The notes under the pieces were generated by a model, which saw nothing but the letters and a program-made list of their open reading frames with translations, was not told the DNA's origin and ran no database searches. DNA of 64,000 bases from Methylotuvimicrobium alcaliphilum 20Z (GTDB lineage Bacteria; Pseudomonadota; Gammaproteobacteria; Methylococcales; Methylomonadaceae), in the NCBI RefSeq assembly GCF_000968535.2, contig NC_016112.1:1798001-1862000 (forward strand). The letters run 5' to 3'. A program made the translations under genes and the position numbers. Below are positions 1-9,012 of this stretch, piece by piece (within the stretch, counting starts at the first letter, position 1; each line of letters begins with the position of its first letter).

Positions 1-1326
1 GAATTCCATCGCTAGTACCGCTTCGGCAATTAATTCGGAAGCATTGGCTCCGATGATATGGATGCCTAAAATTAAATCGGTTTCCGCATGCGTGATTATT
101 TTGACCAAACCTTCGGTTTTGTCGATCGACTCGGCACGGCCATTCGATTTCAATGTAAATGTACCGGTCCGATATTTTTGTCCAATGGCTTGTAGGGCTT
201 GTTCGGTTTGTCCGACCCAGGCGATTTCAGGGTCTGTATAGATGACGCTCGGCATGATGTTATAGTTGATCGGATTGTGCCGGTTGGCGATGTGTTCGGC
301 GACGAATACGCCTTCTTCTAAGCCTTTATGCGCCAGCATCGGCCCGAGTAAGGTTAAATCGCCGATCGCATAAACGCCGGGAACCGTCGTGCAGCAGTTT
401 TCGTCGACATGGATATATCCGTTTTCATCCAAAAGCAGTTCGGCTTCGGGGGCTGCAATATTTTCCGAATTAGGCTTTCTACCCGTGGCCACGATCAGTT
501 TGTCGAGTCGTAGCGTATGGCTGCCTTCCGGATTTTGATAGTCGACGACGACCTTGTTATTAGTTTTTTTAGCCGAGGTGACGCGAGCTCCCAAACGTAA
601 ATCCAAGCCTTGTTCGGAATAGATTTTATAGGCTTCCGCAGCAATTTGGTGATCGACGATTGGTAAAAAAGATTCTTGCGCTTCTAACAAAATTACTTCG
701 GAACCCAAGCGATTCCATATTCCAGCAAGCTCTAGGCCGATGACGCCCGACCCGATGATTCCGAGTCTTTTGGGGATGCTGGTCATATTCAGTGCATAAG
801 TCGTATCGACGATAAACTCGTTGTCGATCGGCGCGCACGGTAAATCGATGGAGGTGGAGCCGGTCGCTAGTATTATATTGGGGGCATTGAGTTTGATTGG
901 TTTGGCACCGTCGGCGGGTGTCACGCTGACTTGGTCGGCGTTGAGCAGCTTTCCTTGCCCATGATAATAGTTGATTTTTTTTTCGGCGAAAACATTAAGG
1001 ATCTGCCGGCTTAATCGCGCTATCTTTTCATTTTTGCGATCTATCATCTTCGGCAAATCCAGTTTTATGTTCTCGACCGATATGCCATGATCGGCAAGCC
1101 CATGCCGCATTAAGTCGTAGATCTTGGCCGACTCGAGCAGCGCCATCGAGGAAACGCAACCGGCGTTGATATAAGTCCCGCCCAGACTTGGATCGCCATT
1201 AATATTGGTCCAATGATCAACACAGGCTGTTTTCAATCCTAATTGGGCGGCGCGGATCGCGGCGACATAGCCGGCAGGGCCGGCACCGACGACAATAACA
1301 TCATAAGTTGATTCGGGTTTTGACAT
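1..1326 (-). CDS. lpdA: dihydrolipoyl dehydrogenase (E3) of the 2-oxoglutarate dehydrogenase operon, partial, altered active site
   Basis: FAD/NAD pyridine nucleotide-disulfide oxidoreductase that would reoxidise the lipoyl groups of SucB. The start is ATG at 1326 (MSKPESTYDVIVVGAGPAGY, FAD-binding GxGxxG), 13 bases after the end of sucB; a second dinucleotide site reads IGSGVIGLELAG. The C-terminus, with the His-Glu pair, lies outside the window. The redox-active motif is abnormal: the family has GGTCLNVGCIPSK, here GGTYINAGCVSSM at residues 49-61. The first Cys is Tyr (codon at 1171-1173), the second Cys (57) is kept, and the following Lys is Met. The frame is intact before and after. A normal E3 cannot form its disulfide with this change, so either this copy is impaired, another E3 serves the complex, or there is a base error. 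Family assignment is firm; activity is doubtful. Confidence 0.93.
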   Translation of the reverse strand, partial: MSKPESTYDVIVVGAGPAGYVAAIRAAQLGLKTACVDHWTNINGDPSLGGTYINAGCVSSMALLESAKIYDLMRHGLADHGISVENIKLDLPKMIDRKNEKIARLSRQILNVFAEKKINYYHGQGKLLNADQVSVTPADGAKPIKLNAPNIILATGSTSIDLPCAPIDNEFIVDTTYALNMTSIPKRLGIIGSGVIGLELAGIWNRLGSEVILLEAQESFLPIVDHQIAAEAYKIYSEQGLDLRLGARVTSAKKTNNKVVVDYQNPEGSHTLRLDKLIVATGRKPNSENIAAPEAELLLDENGYIHVDENCCTTVPGVYAIGDLTLLGPMLAHKGLEEGVFVAEHIANRHNPINYNIMPSVIYTDPEIAWVGQTEQALQAIGQKYRTGTFTLKSNGRAESIDKTEGLVKIITHAETDLILGIHIIGANASELIAEAVLAMEF

Positions 1327-1339
1327 GACAGTGAACCGT

Positions 1340-2587
1340 TTATATGTTTAGCAATAAGTGCGCTGGAGATTCCAGGCACTCTTTGATGGTGACCAAAAAT
1401 TGCACCGCTTCGCGGCCGTCGACCAAGCGATGATCGTAAGATAAAGCAAGATACATGATTGGTCTAACGACTATTTGTCCATTTTCAACCACGGGCCGCT
1501 CCTTGATTGCATGCATGCCTAAGATCGCGCATTGCGGCGGATTTAATATCGGAGTCGATAGCATCGAGCCGAAAATGCCGCCATTGGTTATTGTAAACGT
1601 ACCGCCGGTCAGGTCTTCAAAACTAATGTTGCCTTCTTTGGCTTTTTTGCCGAAATTGGCGATATTTTTTTCGATGCCGGCAAAGTCTAATTGATCGGCA
1701 TCGCGAAGAACCGGCACAATCAATCCGCGCGGTGTACTGACCGCAATGCCGATATCGTAGTAGCCGTGATAGATAATGTCGTTACCGTCAATTGAGGCAT
1801 TAATAGTCGGGAATTTTTTCAAGGCCTCGATCGATGCTTTGACGAAAAAAGACATGAAGCCCAATTTGATATTGTGCGTTTGCTCGAAGCGGTTTTTATA
1901 TTGGTTTCGTAAATCCATCACATGATGCATGTCGACTTCGTTGAAAGTCGTTAGCATCGCGGCGTTTTGTTGCGCTTGCAGCAAGCGTTCGGCAATCTTG
2001 GCTCTAAGTCGAGTCATTGGGACCCGTTGTTCGGGTCTTAATGAAGCTGGAATCGTGGCCGGTTTCGAATCCGTTTGCACGGATTCCGGCGGTGTTTTTG
2101 TACGAGGCGAGGTTTCGAGAACCGGTTCGTCCTGCAAATATTCGAGAATATCGTTTTTGGTAATACGGCCGTGCTTTCCCGAGCCGCTAATGGCCGAGGG
2201 GTCGAGATTTTTTTCAACAACGAGCCTTCGAACCGCGGGGCTCAAAGGAATGTTGGCCGATGCGGTTTCCGGTTCTTTTTCGGCGGTCTGTTGCGGTTCA
2301 TTGTCGGTATCGCTTGCTGGCGTTGCGGCGCTTTCTTCTGTCGCGGCCGCTTGCGGGTCGATGATAGCCAGTACTTCGCTGCCGACAACAATGTCGCCGT
2401 CGTTTTTCAGGATTTTCGTTAAAACGCCTGATTCGGGCGCAGGCACTTCGAGCACGACTTTATCGGTTTCGAGATCGACGAGATTTTCGTTTTTTGTGAC
2501 TCTATCCCCGGGTTTTTTTTGCCAGTTAATGAGTGTGGCATCGGAAACGGATTCAGGCAGATTAGGAACGAGGACTTCAATGCTCAT
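1340..2587 (-). CDS. sucB: dihydrolipoyllysine-residue succinyltransferase (E2 of 2-oxoglutarate dehydrogenase)
   Basis: Core acyltransferase of the 2-oxoglutarate dehydrogenase complex, moving succinyl from E1 to CoA. Starting from ATG at 2587 the protein has 415 residues: a lipoyl domain (about 1-80, lipoylated Lys in ETDKVVLEV), an Ala/Pro/Glu-rich linker, a peripheral subunit-binding domain ([19 protein letters not shown], about 115-150) and the catalytic domain with the C-terminal HRLVDG motif carrying the active His and Asp. An in-frame start 60 bases upstream would lie inside sucA; the chosen ATG has AGGAAAA just before it and follows the sucA stop by one base, which indicates translational coupling. 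All catalytic and lipoylation residues are present, unlike in the E3 downstream. Confidence 0.95.
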   Translation of the reverse strand: MSIEVLVPNLPESVSDATLINWQKKPGDRVTKNENLVDLETDKVVLEVPAPESGVLTKILKNDGDIVVGSEVLAIIDPQAAATEESAATPASDTDNEPQQTAEKEPETASANIPLSPAVRRLVVEKNLDPSAISGSGKHGRITKNDILEYLQDEPVLETSPRTKTPPESVQTDSKPATIPASLRPEQRVPMTRLRAKIAERLLQAQQNAAMLTTFNEVDMHHVMDLRNQYKNRFEQTHNIKLGFMSFFVKASIEALKKFPTINASIDGNDIIYHGYYDIGIAVSTPRGLIVPVLRDADQLDFAGIEKNIANFGKKAKEGNISFEDLTGGTFTITNGGIFGSMLSTPILNPPQCAILGMHAIKERPVVENGQIVVRPIMYLALSYDHRLVDGREAVQFLVTIKECLESPAHLLLNI

Positions 2588-2588
2588 G

Positions 2589-5414
2589 TTATTTTCCTGT
2601 GTGTTTTCCAAATAAAGCGGTGTTAACAACTTGTTGCTGTTGTTCAAGATGCTTCTTGAAATTGCCTACGGCGGGCGCGGCGGATGCCGGGCGTCCGGCG
2701 TATTGCAGATTGATTTCGGTTGCCAACGTATCGACGAAATGGTGTCGGATCTGATACCAAGCACCTTGATTTTTAGGCTCTTCTTGACACCAAATCAAGT
2801 GTTCCAAATTCGGGAAACGATCGATTTCTTGTTTAAATCGATTATTTGGAAACGGGTACAGCTGTTCTATCCTGACAATGGCCACATGGTCGATTTCGTG
2901 CTCCCGTCTGGCTTCCAAAAGATCATAATACACTTTGCCTGAACATAATATCAGACGGGTTACTTTATCCGGTTTTATCGGGTCTATTTCGCTGATAACC
3001 GTTTGGAATCGCCCTTTAGTAAGGCATTCCAGTGTCGACACGGCGAGCTTATGGCGCAATAAGCTTTTCGGAGTCATGACGATTAACGGTTTACGATAGG
3101 GGCGGAGTAATTGCCGGCGAAGTAGATGAAAGATTTGTGCCGGAGTCGTCGGTACGCAAACCTGGATATTTTGTTCGGCACAAAGCTGAAGATAGCGCTC
3201 CAGTCGGGCGGAGGAATGCTCGGGGCCTTGTCCTTCGTAACCGTGCGGCAGCAGCATCACGAGACCGCTCAAGCGCCCCCATTTGGTTTCGCCGGAACTA
3301 ATAAATTGATCGATAACTACCTGGGCTCCATTGGCGAAATCGCCGAACTGAGCTTCCCAAATTACCAGGGTTTCAGGGGCGGTCGTACTGTAGCCGTATT
3401 CAAAACCCAATACGCCCGCTTCGGAAAGTAACGAGTCGTAGATGTAAGCTCGTCCTTGTTCGGAATCCAGGTGGTTGATCGGCAGGTAGGTTTTGCCGTC
3501 AATCTGGTTATGTAAAACGGCATGTCTGTGAAAAAAAGTACCGCGCCCCACATCTTGCCCGGTCAAGCGGACATTGCGTTTTTCCAATAGCAAGGTGGCA
3601 TAAGCCATGTTTTCGGCAAATCCCCAGTCCAGCGGTTGAGCGCCGGCGGCCATTTTATTTCGGCTGTCCATGATTTTGGCAACCCTGGGGTGTAATTCGA
3701 AACCGGTCGGCAGGCACTGTGACCTTTTATTACAGAACCGGAGTACATCGAGCGATACCGAAGTTTTACAAGAAGCAGTCCACTTAGCGTGATGGTATTT
3801 TTCCCATAGCGCCGAATAGGAATAAACCTTGTTGCTGAGAACGGGGCGCGACACGACCATGCCGGCTTCCAGCATTGATACATAATCATTTTCGATATTT
3901 TGATCCTCTTCAGGCGTGATCAACGCTTCGGATATGAGTTTTTGAGCATAGATTTGCTGAGTGGTCTGATGTTTGCGGATTTTTTGATACATCAATGGTT
4001 GGGTTGTTGCCGGTTCATCGGCCTCGTTGTGGCCTAATCTCCGATAGCATATCAAGTCGATGACAACATCCCGGTTGAAAGTCATCCGAAAATCCAAGGC
4101 CAATTGCGCGACGAATGACACCGCTTCGGGGTCGTCTCCATTGACATGGAAGACCGGGATTTGCGCCATGCTGGCAATATCGGTGCAATAATAGGTCGAA
4201 CGGGCATCTCTTGGGTTGCTGGTGGTGAATCCGACTTGGTTGTTGATGACGACATGAATGGTGCCGCCGGTTGAGTAAGCACGGGTTCCAGCCATGTTTA
4301 AGGTTTCCATGACAACGCCTTGTCCGGAAAAGGCGGCGTCGCCGTGGATTAAAATAGGCAGGATGGTGTTGAAGCTATTGGGACCGTAACGATCTTGACG
4401 GGCTTTAACCGAACCTTCGACGACCGGGTTGATGATTTCCAAATGCGATGGATTGAAGGCCAGCGTGACATGAATAGGCCCGCCGGGGGTGGCAATATCC
4501 GACGAAAATCCCATGTGATATTTCACATCGCCGGAATTCATGCCGGGCGTTGAGGTGTGCATGCCTTTGAATTCGTCGAATAGGACGCTTGGGTTTTTTC
4601 CAAGAATATTGACCAAGACATTCAAACGCCCGCGATGGGCCATGCCGATGACGATTTCCTTGATTTGCTTGTCGCCGCCGCGTTGTACGATATTATCTAA
4701 AAAAGGGATCAGAGACTCGCCGCCTTCCAGTGAAAACCTTTTTTGCCCGACAAAAGTGCGATGCAAATATTTTTCGATGCTTTCCGCCGCAGTCAATTGC
4801 TTATGGATGGATAGTTTTTCCTCGGCTGTTAAGTTTGGCTTGGCGCGGGTGCCTTCGAGCCGGTTTTTAATCCAGCGTTTGACATCGGTATCCACGATAT
4901 GCATGTATTCGCTACCGATGCTACCACAATAAATTTCTTTCAGTCTGCTCAGGATTTCTCTGAGCGGAAGTCTGTCTTCACCATAGAGTGTGCCGGTATC
5001 GAAAAGTGTATCCATATCGAGCTCGGTCAGTCCGTAATACGCAGGCTCAAGATCCGGAACTGATGGAATCGATTTATTCAGTGGATTATTGTCGGCAATT
5101 TGATGGCCTCTAACCCGGTAATGATTGATAAGCCGCGCGACCGCCGATTGTTTTTTTACGCTTTCTTCGGTAAAGCCTTGCAACTTAGCCAGGCGGCCTT
5201 GAGATTGTTGGGCTAGGCTGGCGAATCTGTCAACGATCGGACTATGGATGATCTCCTGTGCCATGCCGTTATGCAGATTCTTGAACGTGTGTCTCCAACT
5301 GGGGTCGACCGAGTCGGGGTTTTGCAGGTACTTTTCATATAAGTCTTCGATAAATACGGCGTTTCCGCCATAAAGTGCGGAAGATTCTTGAAATAACTTG
5401 AGGAGTTCGCTCAT
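2589..5414 (-). CDS. sucA: 2-oxoglutarate dehydrogenase E1 component
   Basis: Thiamine-diphosphate-dependent decarboxylase that commits 2-oxoglutarate to the oxidative TCA cycle. At 941 residues it is full length for the family (about 930-945). Visible blocks are the N-terminal E1 segment with [40 protein letters not shown] (the conserved His residues), [10 protein letters not shown] (cofactor pocket), [12 protein letters not shown] and the C-terminal [12 protein letters not shown]. It leads the operon sucA-sucB-lpdA; the 5415-5566 gap to the divergent gene should hold the promoter. Type I methanotrophs were long described as lacking this enzyme activity, so an intact E1 and E2 next to an E3 with a lost cysteine is notable. 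Confidence 0.96.
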   Translation of the reverse strand: MSELLKLFQESSALYGGNAVFIEDLYEKYLQNPDSVDPSWRHTFKNLHNGMAQEIIHSPIVDRFASLAQQSQGRLAKLQGFTEESVKKQSAVARLINHYRVRGHQIADNNPLNKSIPSVPDLEPAYYGLTELDMDTLFDTGTLYGEDRLPLREILSRLKEIYCGSIGSEYMHIVDTDVKRWIKNRLEGTRAKPNLTAEEKLSIHKQLTAAESIEKYLHRTFVGQKRFSLEGGESLIPFLDNIVQRGGDKQIKEIVIGMAHRGRLNVLVNILGKNPSVLFDEFKGMHTSTPGMNSGDVKYHMGFSSDIATPGGPIHVTLAFNPSHLEIINPVVEGSVKARQDRYGPNSFNTILPILIHGDAAFSGQGVVMETLNMAGTRAYSTGGTIHVVINNQVGFTTSNPRDARSTYYCTDIASMAQIPVFHVNGDDPEAVSFVAQLALDFRMTFNRDVVIDLICYRRLGHNEADEPATTQPLMYQKIRKHQTTQQIYAQKLISEALITPEEDQNIENDYVSMLEAGMVVSRPVLSNKVYSYSALWEKYHHAKWTASCKTSVSLDVLRFCNKRSQCLPTGFELHPRVAKIMDSRNKMAAGAQPLDWGFAENMAYATLLLEKRNVRLTGQDVGRGTFFHRHAVLHNQIDGKTYLPINHLDSEQGRAYIYDSLLSEAGVLGFEYGYSTTAPETLVIWEAQFGDFANGAQVVIDQFISSGETKWGRLSGLVMLLPHGYEGQGPEHSSARLERYLQLCAEQNIQVCVPTTPAQIFHLLRRQLLRPYRKPLIVMTPKSLLRHKLAVSTLECLTKGRFQTVISEIDPIKPDKVTRLILCSGKVYYDLLEARREHEIDHVAIVRIEQLYPFPNNRFKQEIDRFPNLEHLIWCQEEPKNQGAWYQIRHHFVDTLATEINLQYAGRPASAAPAVGNFKKHLEQQQQVVNTALFGKHTGK

Positions 5415-5566
5415 GGATGATTTCCGTTTAATCTGAAGCCAATGCCGATATCTTAGGGGGAAAATGCTATATTACCAAGTATTAAAGTGCCGCCTGTTAT
5501 AAAAACCAGCCTACATGACTGAATGCGGCGGCGCAAGGTTGTGACTTAGTGGACCGGGAAAAGTTT

Positions 5567-6262
5567 ATGGCAAATGCAAAAAAAATTGTAATCAAAATTA
5601 ATCGATCCGGAAGAGAACAAAGCAATATGCCGAGAAACTCGGCGCCTTCCGAAATTGTTATCTGGAATGTCAGGCGAATCGTATTGGCTGTAATTATTGC
5701 TATTTTATTTATAGTAATTCCTTATTTTTATCTAAGTAATGGATTAGAAGATAAAGTCGACAAAAAAAATGAACAGGCTTCGTCTGAAGTAATAGAGAAA
5801 GAATCTTCTCTTATTGAAAAAAAAGATCAACCGATTTCCGAAAGAAATCATCGGATTAAAGAGGTTATTCCTGAGTTGACAAAAGAAGAAGCTCCAGTTG
5901 ACCGGCGATTTAAGACAATAAATCATTATAAGATTACCAGAGGCTTATTAACTAACGCCATCGTTAATAAAGAACCGGTAAAAGAATTGGTTTCACCCTT
6001 CAATATCGGAGAAAAAAAATCAATTCATCTTTATTATTTTACTGAACTCAAAGATTTGAAAGACGAATCTTTTTTTCATCAATGGATTAAAGATGGCGTA
6101 CTTGTTGGGAAAATACCGATCAATCCGCAAGGCAATCGTTGGAGAGTCTCGACTAACAGAGTATTGACCTATACGGATGCAGGGCATTGGATAGTTCAGT
6201 TAATAGATAAAAATGGATTAATTTATAACGAAATTAAATTTGAGGTCATGACTGCTGACTGA
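5567..6262 (+). CDS. DUF2914 domain membrane-anchored protein
   Basis: A 231-residue protein with an N-terminal basic cytoplasmic stretch, one transmembrane helix (IVLAVIIAILFIVIPYFYL, about residues 40-60), a charged Lys/Glu-rich linker, and a C-terminal DUF2914-type domain (about 135-230) with the pattern of Trp-containing strands seen in that family (FFHQWIKDG, RWRVSTNRV, GHWIVQLIDKNG). The function of DUF2914 is not known; the topology puts the domain in the periplasm. ATG at 5567 is preceded by GGGAAAAG; an in-frame GTG at 5549 would add six residues. It is divergent from sucA. The gene is AT-rich compared with sucA, as is everything up to about 7.8 kb. Confidence 0.75.
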   Translation: MANAKKIVIKINRSGREQSNMPRNSAPSEIVIWNVRRIVLAVIIAILFIVIPYFYLSNGLEDKVDKKNEQASSEVIEKESSLIEKKDQPISERNHRIKEVIPELTKEEAPVDRRFKTINHYKITRGLLTNAIVNKEPVKELVSPFNIGEKKSIHLYYFTELKDLKDESFFHQWIKDGVLVGKIPINPQGNRWRVSTNRVLTYTDAGHWIVQLIDKNGLIYNEIKFEVMTAD

Positions 6263-6354
6263 GCTATACCCTTTTCTTGTCCGACGAATAAAACCGAAAA
6301 TGCGCATAGAGACTCTGATTTTGCGCTTATGAGGAGGTGGTGGCTCGATTGACG

Positions 6355-6500
6355 TAATTATTCACCCCCCCCCTATCATTCCCACGCTCTAGCGTGGGAA
6401 TGAAGACCGAGACGCTCTAGCGTCTCGTACCGCTGGAGCGGTACTCAGGCATTCCCATGTAGAGCGTGGGAACGATAATCGCCGGGGGACTGAATAGTTA
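6355..6500 (+). repeat. hairpin-rich MITE-like element (intact copy)
   Basis: Ends are imperfect inverted repeats (TAATTATTCACCCCCC at the left, GGGGGACTGAATAGTTA at the right). Inside are successive perfect hairpins: ATTCCCACGCTCTAGCGTGGGAAT, GAGACGCTCTAGCGTCTC and GTACCGCTGGAGCGGTAC. A second copy in the opposite orientation lies at 57039-57483 and is interrupted by two other elements; this copy shows the uninterrupted arrangement. Confidence 0.8.
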
Positions 6501-6567
6501 CTACTTCTCGGGAGAATATTTTGTGCATATTCCTAACCAAGAATGCAGCTTTTGGAATAAGCCGAGA

Positions 6568-6771
6568 TTATCTGATAATAAAGGTCAACCTTGATTTAAA
6601 AGTCATCGGGATAATATCTTTTTTTAATGATTTGAGTTGTTGCTCATTTAACGTTTTTTTAGTTACAATTAATAGCCATCTTTCCTTGAATAAAGAAAAA
6701 TCTCTTTTTGGGTCTATTAATCTTTGATCACTGGAAAACCTATTAAAAAAAAGCATGATTATTTGTCTCAT
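6568..6771 (-). pseudogene. possible remnant of an ISL3-type transposase
   Basis: A 67-residue open frame contains the segment FKERWLLIVTKKTLNEQQLK, which has the shape of the conserved block near the C-terminus of ISL3-family transposases (RWLLLKNPENLTEEQ-like). Nothing before or after it resembles the rest of such a transposase, and the DNA is AT-rich. It may equally be a chance frame. Confidence 0.25.
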
Positions 6772-6878
6772 GTGATTTTTATTAAACCAACGACTTAAGC
6801 ATTTATTATTTTTTACTTGAGTTGCTTTGGGTTTTAATAAAATTAATTGAAACTTTTACATTAAGTGAGAATTTACGT

Positions 6879-7196
6879 ATGACCGACTTTCAGAATCTTT
6901 CAGAAGATGAATTGCAGGCAGTTATTTTAAATGCAGAAAAAGCACTTAAAGCTAAGCAAGCAAATAAACGTAAAGAAGTTATGAATCAGATAAAAGAACT
7001 TGCCGCCTCGATCAATGTGGCAGTTGAATTTATTGATGATGAAAAGAAATCCGCTAGAAAAGGTATTAAGGTACCTGTTAAATATCGGCATCCAAACGAC
7101 CCTAGCAAAACATGGACTGGACGAGGGGTTATGCCTAAATGGCTTCAGTCTTTAGTTGAACAAGGTCATGACCGTTCGGAATTCGAAATTGATTAA
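6879..7196 (+). CDS. H-NS family nucleoid-associated protein
   Basis: A 105-residue DNA-binding protein of the H-NS histone-like family, which silences AT-rich DNA. The N-terminal half is a charged helical oligomerisation region (about 1-60); the C-terminal domain carries the family signature, here YRHPNDPSKTWTGRGVMPKW (about residues 72-91), containing the TWTGRG loop that enters the minor groove. ATG at 6879 gives a natural N-terminus; an in-frame upstream start would add 19 residues of AT-rich leader that do not match the family. The gene lies alone inside AT-rich DNA, which fits self-binding and autoregulation, though that is inference. Confidence 0.9.
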   Translation: MTDFQNLSEDELQAVILNAEKALKAKQANKRKEVMNQIKELAASINVAVEFIDDEKKSARKGIKVPVKYRHPNDPSKTWTGRGVMPKWLQSLVEQGHDRSEFEID

Positions 7197-7491
7197 GTAA
7201 TTTATAACGTAAACTACTCAGTTTATAAGCCGGTAAAATAACTTAATACTATAAGCTTGGTGTTAAGCTTTTTGTGCTTTTTATGGGGTGCCTGCTAATT
7301 ATGTTTATAAATAATTGCTAAGCCGGTAGGGAGGTTTTGTGGATGTGTAGGGACCAGCAATACAAAATTCCTATTTGTTGCCAGAGATGGTAACTTAATA
7401 GCTCAATGAGAAAGAGCTTCCAAGAAGCTAGTCTTGGAAGCTCTATAGTTAAAAGTTGAATTGTCGGTTTTGCTTCTATTACTCATATGTA
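7197..7491. other. intergenic, mostly featureless
   Basis: AT-rich spacer between the H-NS-like gene and the small minus-strand ORF. The only clear structure is the 12-bp stem hairpin at 7413-7444, which lies just beyond the stop of that ORF. No gene seen. Confidence 0.5.
7413..7444 (-). terminator. probable intrinsic terminator of the 54-aa ORF
   Basis: A perfect 12-bp stem (AGAGCTTCCAAG / CTTGGAAGCTCT) with an 8-nt loop. On the minus strand it is followed by TTCTCATT, a modest U-rich tail. It begins 48 bases after the stop codon of the small ORF at 7492-7656. Confidence 0.55.
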
Positions 7492-7656
7492 TCACAGACG
7501 CTCGCTTTTATTACGTTTGTGAGTCGCGTTAATATTTCCAGCAATAGCTGCCGTGGCGAATAAAGTAGAAGAGAGTATGAATTCTCCGGAAACAAAACCA
7601 AGCACGCCAGTGACAAATACTGCGCCAGTTAAAATGTCTTTTTGAAAATCGCTCAT
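7492..7656 (-). CDS. small hydrophobic protein, 54 aa, unknown function
   Basis: An unrecognised small open frame: ATG at 7656, stop TGA at 7492-7494. It begins MSDFQKDILTGAVFVTGVLG and continues through a hydrophobic stretch (about residues 9-45, including GFVSGEFILSSTLFATAAIA) to a basic tail (THKRNKSERL), consistent with one or two membrane helices. Three things support it as a real gene: a GAGG ribosome-binding site about 9 bases before the ATG, coding-like use of codons, and a strong hairpin after the stop in the right place for a terminator. Role unknown; a chance frame cannot be excluded. Confidence 0.5.
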   Translation of the reverse strand: MSDFQKDILTGAVFVTGVLGFVSGEFILSSTLFATAAIAGNINATHKRNKSERL

Positions 7657-7914
7657 TAGATGAATCCTCGTTTATTTAGTTAAAGGTTTAAATTACGGTT
7701 TAACTATACTGAAGAGGATTGAAGTAAACAATACCATTAAAAATAGACGGATTGTTTACCAAAATAGTACTAATGTTTAATGAACTTTTCCTATAAGACG
7801 ATTATGGTTATCTCAATTGGCTTTTTTACACTTTGCTAGTCAAATTTCGGCCCAGGGGAGGGATCGTCAAAAGCTGTCGTTCCCAATCATAAGCGCCTCT
7901 TAGGAATTCTTGAT

Positions 7915-8101
7915 AAATAACGTCCTGGAATTATGAGTTTTGTTGAGGGTTCGGTAACTCGCTTGACAGGACGCCGTGAACCCAGCACCTAAATTCCATA
8001 GGTCTTTAGCAATGATTCAAAATCATGGCTTATTTAGGTGCTGGATGAATTACCCAAGATAGTTAACCATGGCCAATGGGCTATGGAATTTAGGTGCTGG
8101 G
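7915..8101 (+). repeat. family-2 MITE left end with nested element (truncated copy)
   Basis: Begins AAATAACGTCCTGGAATTAT and continues through GAGGGTTCGGTAACTCG and GACGCCGTGAA exactly as the full copy at 61814-62038, then is interrupted by the CCCAGCACC element. The matching right terminal repeat is missing, so this copy is degraded or recombined. Confidence 0.65.
7981..8101 (+). repeat. nested CCCAGCACC palindromic element, 121 bp
   Basis: Terminal inverted repeats CCCAGCACCTAAATTCCATAG / CTATGGAATTTAGGTGCTGGG in full 21-bp agreement. It has an internal third copy of TTTAGGTGCTGG, which suggests two fused units. Flanked by TGAA on the left and TAAA on the right, a near-perfect 4-bp duplication. 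The reverse complement of almost the same sequence lies at 8836-8956. Confidence 0.75.
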
Positions 8102-8372
8102 TAAACCCATCCATGGGGGGTGGGCGGCAGCTCGAACGCCAGGGATGGCGTGAATGCAGATTTTGCAGGAGCAAAAATCTGCCCTGCTGCCGACATCCCT
8201 GCTAGCCACGCCCCACCTTCAAAAATTAGCCATTTTTTTGAGTATAAAGGGAGTGGTTGGCGTCTAAGCAGCGCTCAGTGCTTTCTTGCCTTAATCCGAA
8301 ATTTGATGAGAAGTCTAAAAGGCTTACAATGGCGATCGTTTTTTGAATAAAGTTGAAAAATACAAAATAAAT

Positions 8373-8696
8373 ATGCCGGTACAACAAATTTCACCCACCG
8401 ACTTAAATGTTAAGCTGCAAAGCGATACCCCGCCTTTTTTGCTTGATGTAAGAGAGCCTTACGAATTTGCTTATGCCCGGATTGCAGGCAGCGTGCTGAT
8501 TCCGTTACATCAAATTCCCGAGCGGTTGGATGAGTTGGATGCCGAGCAGGAAATTGTCGTGATTTGTCACCATGGCATACGTAGTCAGCAGGCGGCATCT
8601 TTTTTAGAACACCATTCGTTTCGAAAATTGCTGAACCTAAGAGGCGGAATTGATGCATGGTCTTGTGAATGCGATGCCTCGGTATCGAGATATTGA
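8373..8696 (+). CDS. rhodanese-like sulfurtransferase domain protein
   Basis: A single rhodanese domain of 107 residues, a family that transfers sulfane sulfur through a persulfide on the active Cys. LLDVREPYEFAYARIAGSVLIP is the CH2-type N-terminal signature in slightly varied form; the active-site loop reads CHHGIRS with the Cys at about residue 65, and the C-terminus has NLRGGIDAW. Cytoplasmic, no signal peptide. ATG at 8373 is preferred; an in-frame TTG at 8343 would add ten residues and neither has a good ribosome-binding site. It stands alone upstream of repeats and converges on moeA. Confidence 0.85.
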   Translation: MPVQQISPTDLNVKLQSDTPPFLLDVREPYEFAYARIAGSVLIPLHQIPERLDELDAEQEIVVICHHGIRSQQAASFLEHHSFRKLLNLRGGIDAWSCECDASVSRY

Positions 8697-8727
8697 TATT
8701 TAGGGCAATGCTTACTGTTTCCTAAAA

Positions 8728-9012
8728 TATACCTTTCGCACTTCAAATTTCGGCAGTGCCTAAGGAGGCACCGGGGTGCCTGGCAAAGGCTTTGCCGGCA
8801 TGGATACTGGCATAGAGCCTACATGGACGTATTTATCCAGCACCTAAATTCCATAGCCCATTGGCCATGGTTAATTGTCTTGGATAATTCATCCAGCACC
8901 TAAATAAGCCATGATTTTGAATCATTGCCAAAGACCTATGGAATTTAGGTGCTGGGTTCACGACCTCCTTTGCCGGACCCCCGGTGCCGAATTTTGATCT
9001 ACGATGGGTATA
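8728..9012 (+). repeat. family-1 MITE (TATACC ends), copy A, 285 bp
   Basis: Left end TATACCTTTCGCACTTCAAA, right end ending ACGATGGGTATA; the two ends are imperfect inverted repeats converging on TTCGGC. The interior has the shared core, here in reverse (AGCCTACATGGACGTATT). The core is split by a 121-bp CCCAGCACC-type element. Without the insert the element would be about 160 bp, as in copies B, C and D. Confidence 0.85.
8836..8956 (-). repeat. nested CCCAGCACC palindromic element, 121 bp, inverted copy
   Basis: Near-exact reverse complement of 7981-8101, with the same length. The right flank is TTCA, the target sequence seen at other insertions; the left flank is TTTA, one base off. It sits in the core of the family-1 element 8728-9012. 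Confidence 0.75.

Larger units (their letters stand above)
6263..6878. other. intergenic stretch with repeat element and AT-rich DNA
   Basis: This gap holds the 146-bp hairpin-rich element at 6355-6500 and then strongly AT-rich DNA from 6501 up to the H-NS-like gene. Two overlapping short frames at about 6521-6771 are not convincing as genes; the minus-strand one is listed separately as a possible transposase remnant. Confidence 0.6.
7657..8372. other. intergenic region with composite repeat
   Basis: AT-rich leader of the small ORF up to about 7.85 kb, then a patchwork of dispersed repeats: the left end of a family-2 element from 7915, an inserted CCCAGCACC element at 7981-8101, and a GC-rich hairpin block at about 8125-8215 (GCAGATTTTGCAGGAGCAAAAATCTGC). 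The upstream region of the rhodanese gene is at the end. No gene seen. Confidence 0.6.

Noticed and set aside
1929-2615. 228-codon plus-strand frame opposite sucB
   Set aside because: Lies entirely antisense to a full-length, well-conserved sucB; no start signal and serine-rich shadow composition.
6361-6500. CRISPR-like repetition of short palindromes
   Set aside because: The palindromes differ in sequence and have no regular spacers; the second copy at 57039-57483 shows this is a dispersed element.
7800-8240. Possible tRNA or small structured RNA in the GC-rich hairpins
   Set aside because: No cloverleaf or T-arm sequence; the stems belong to dispersed repeat families.
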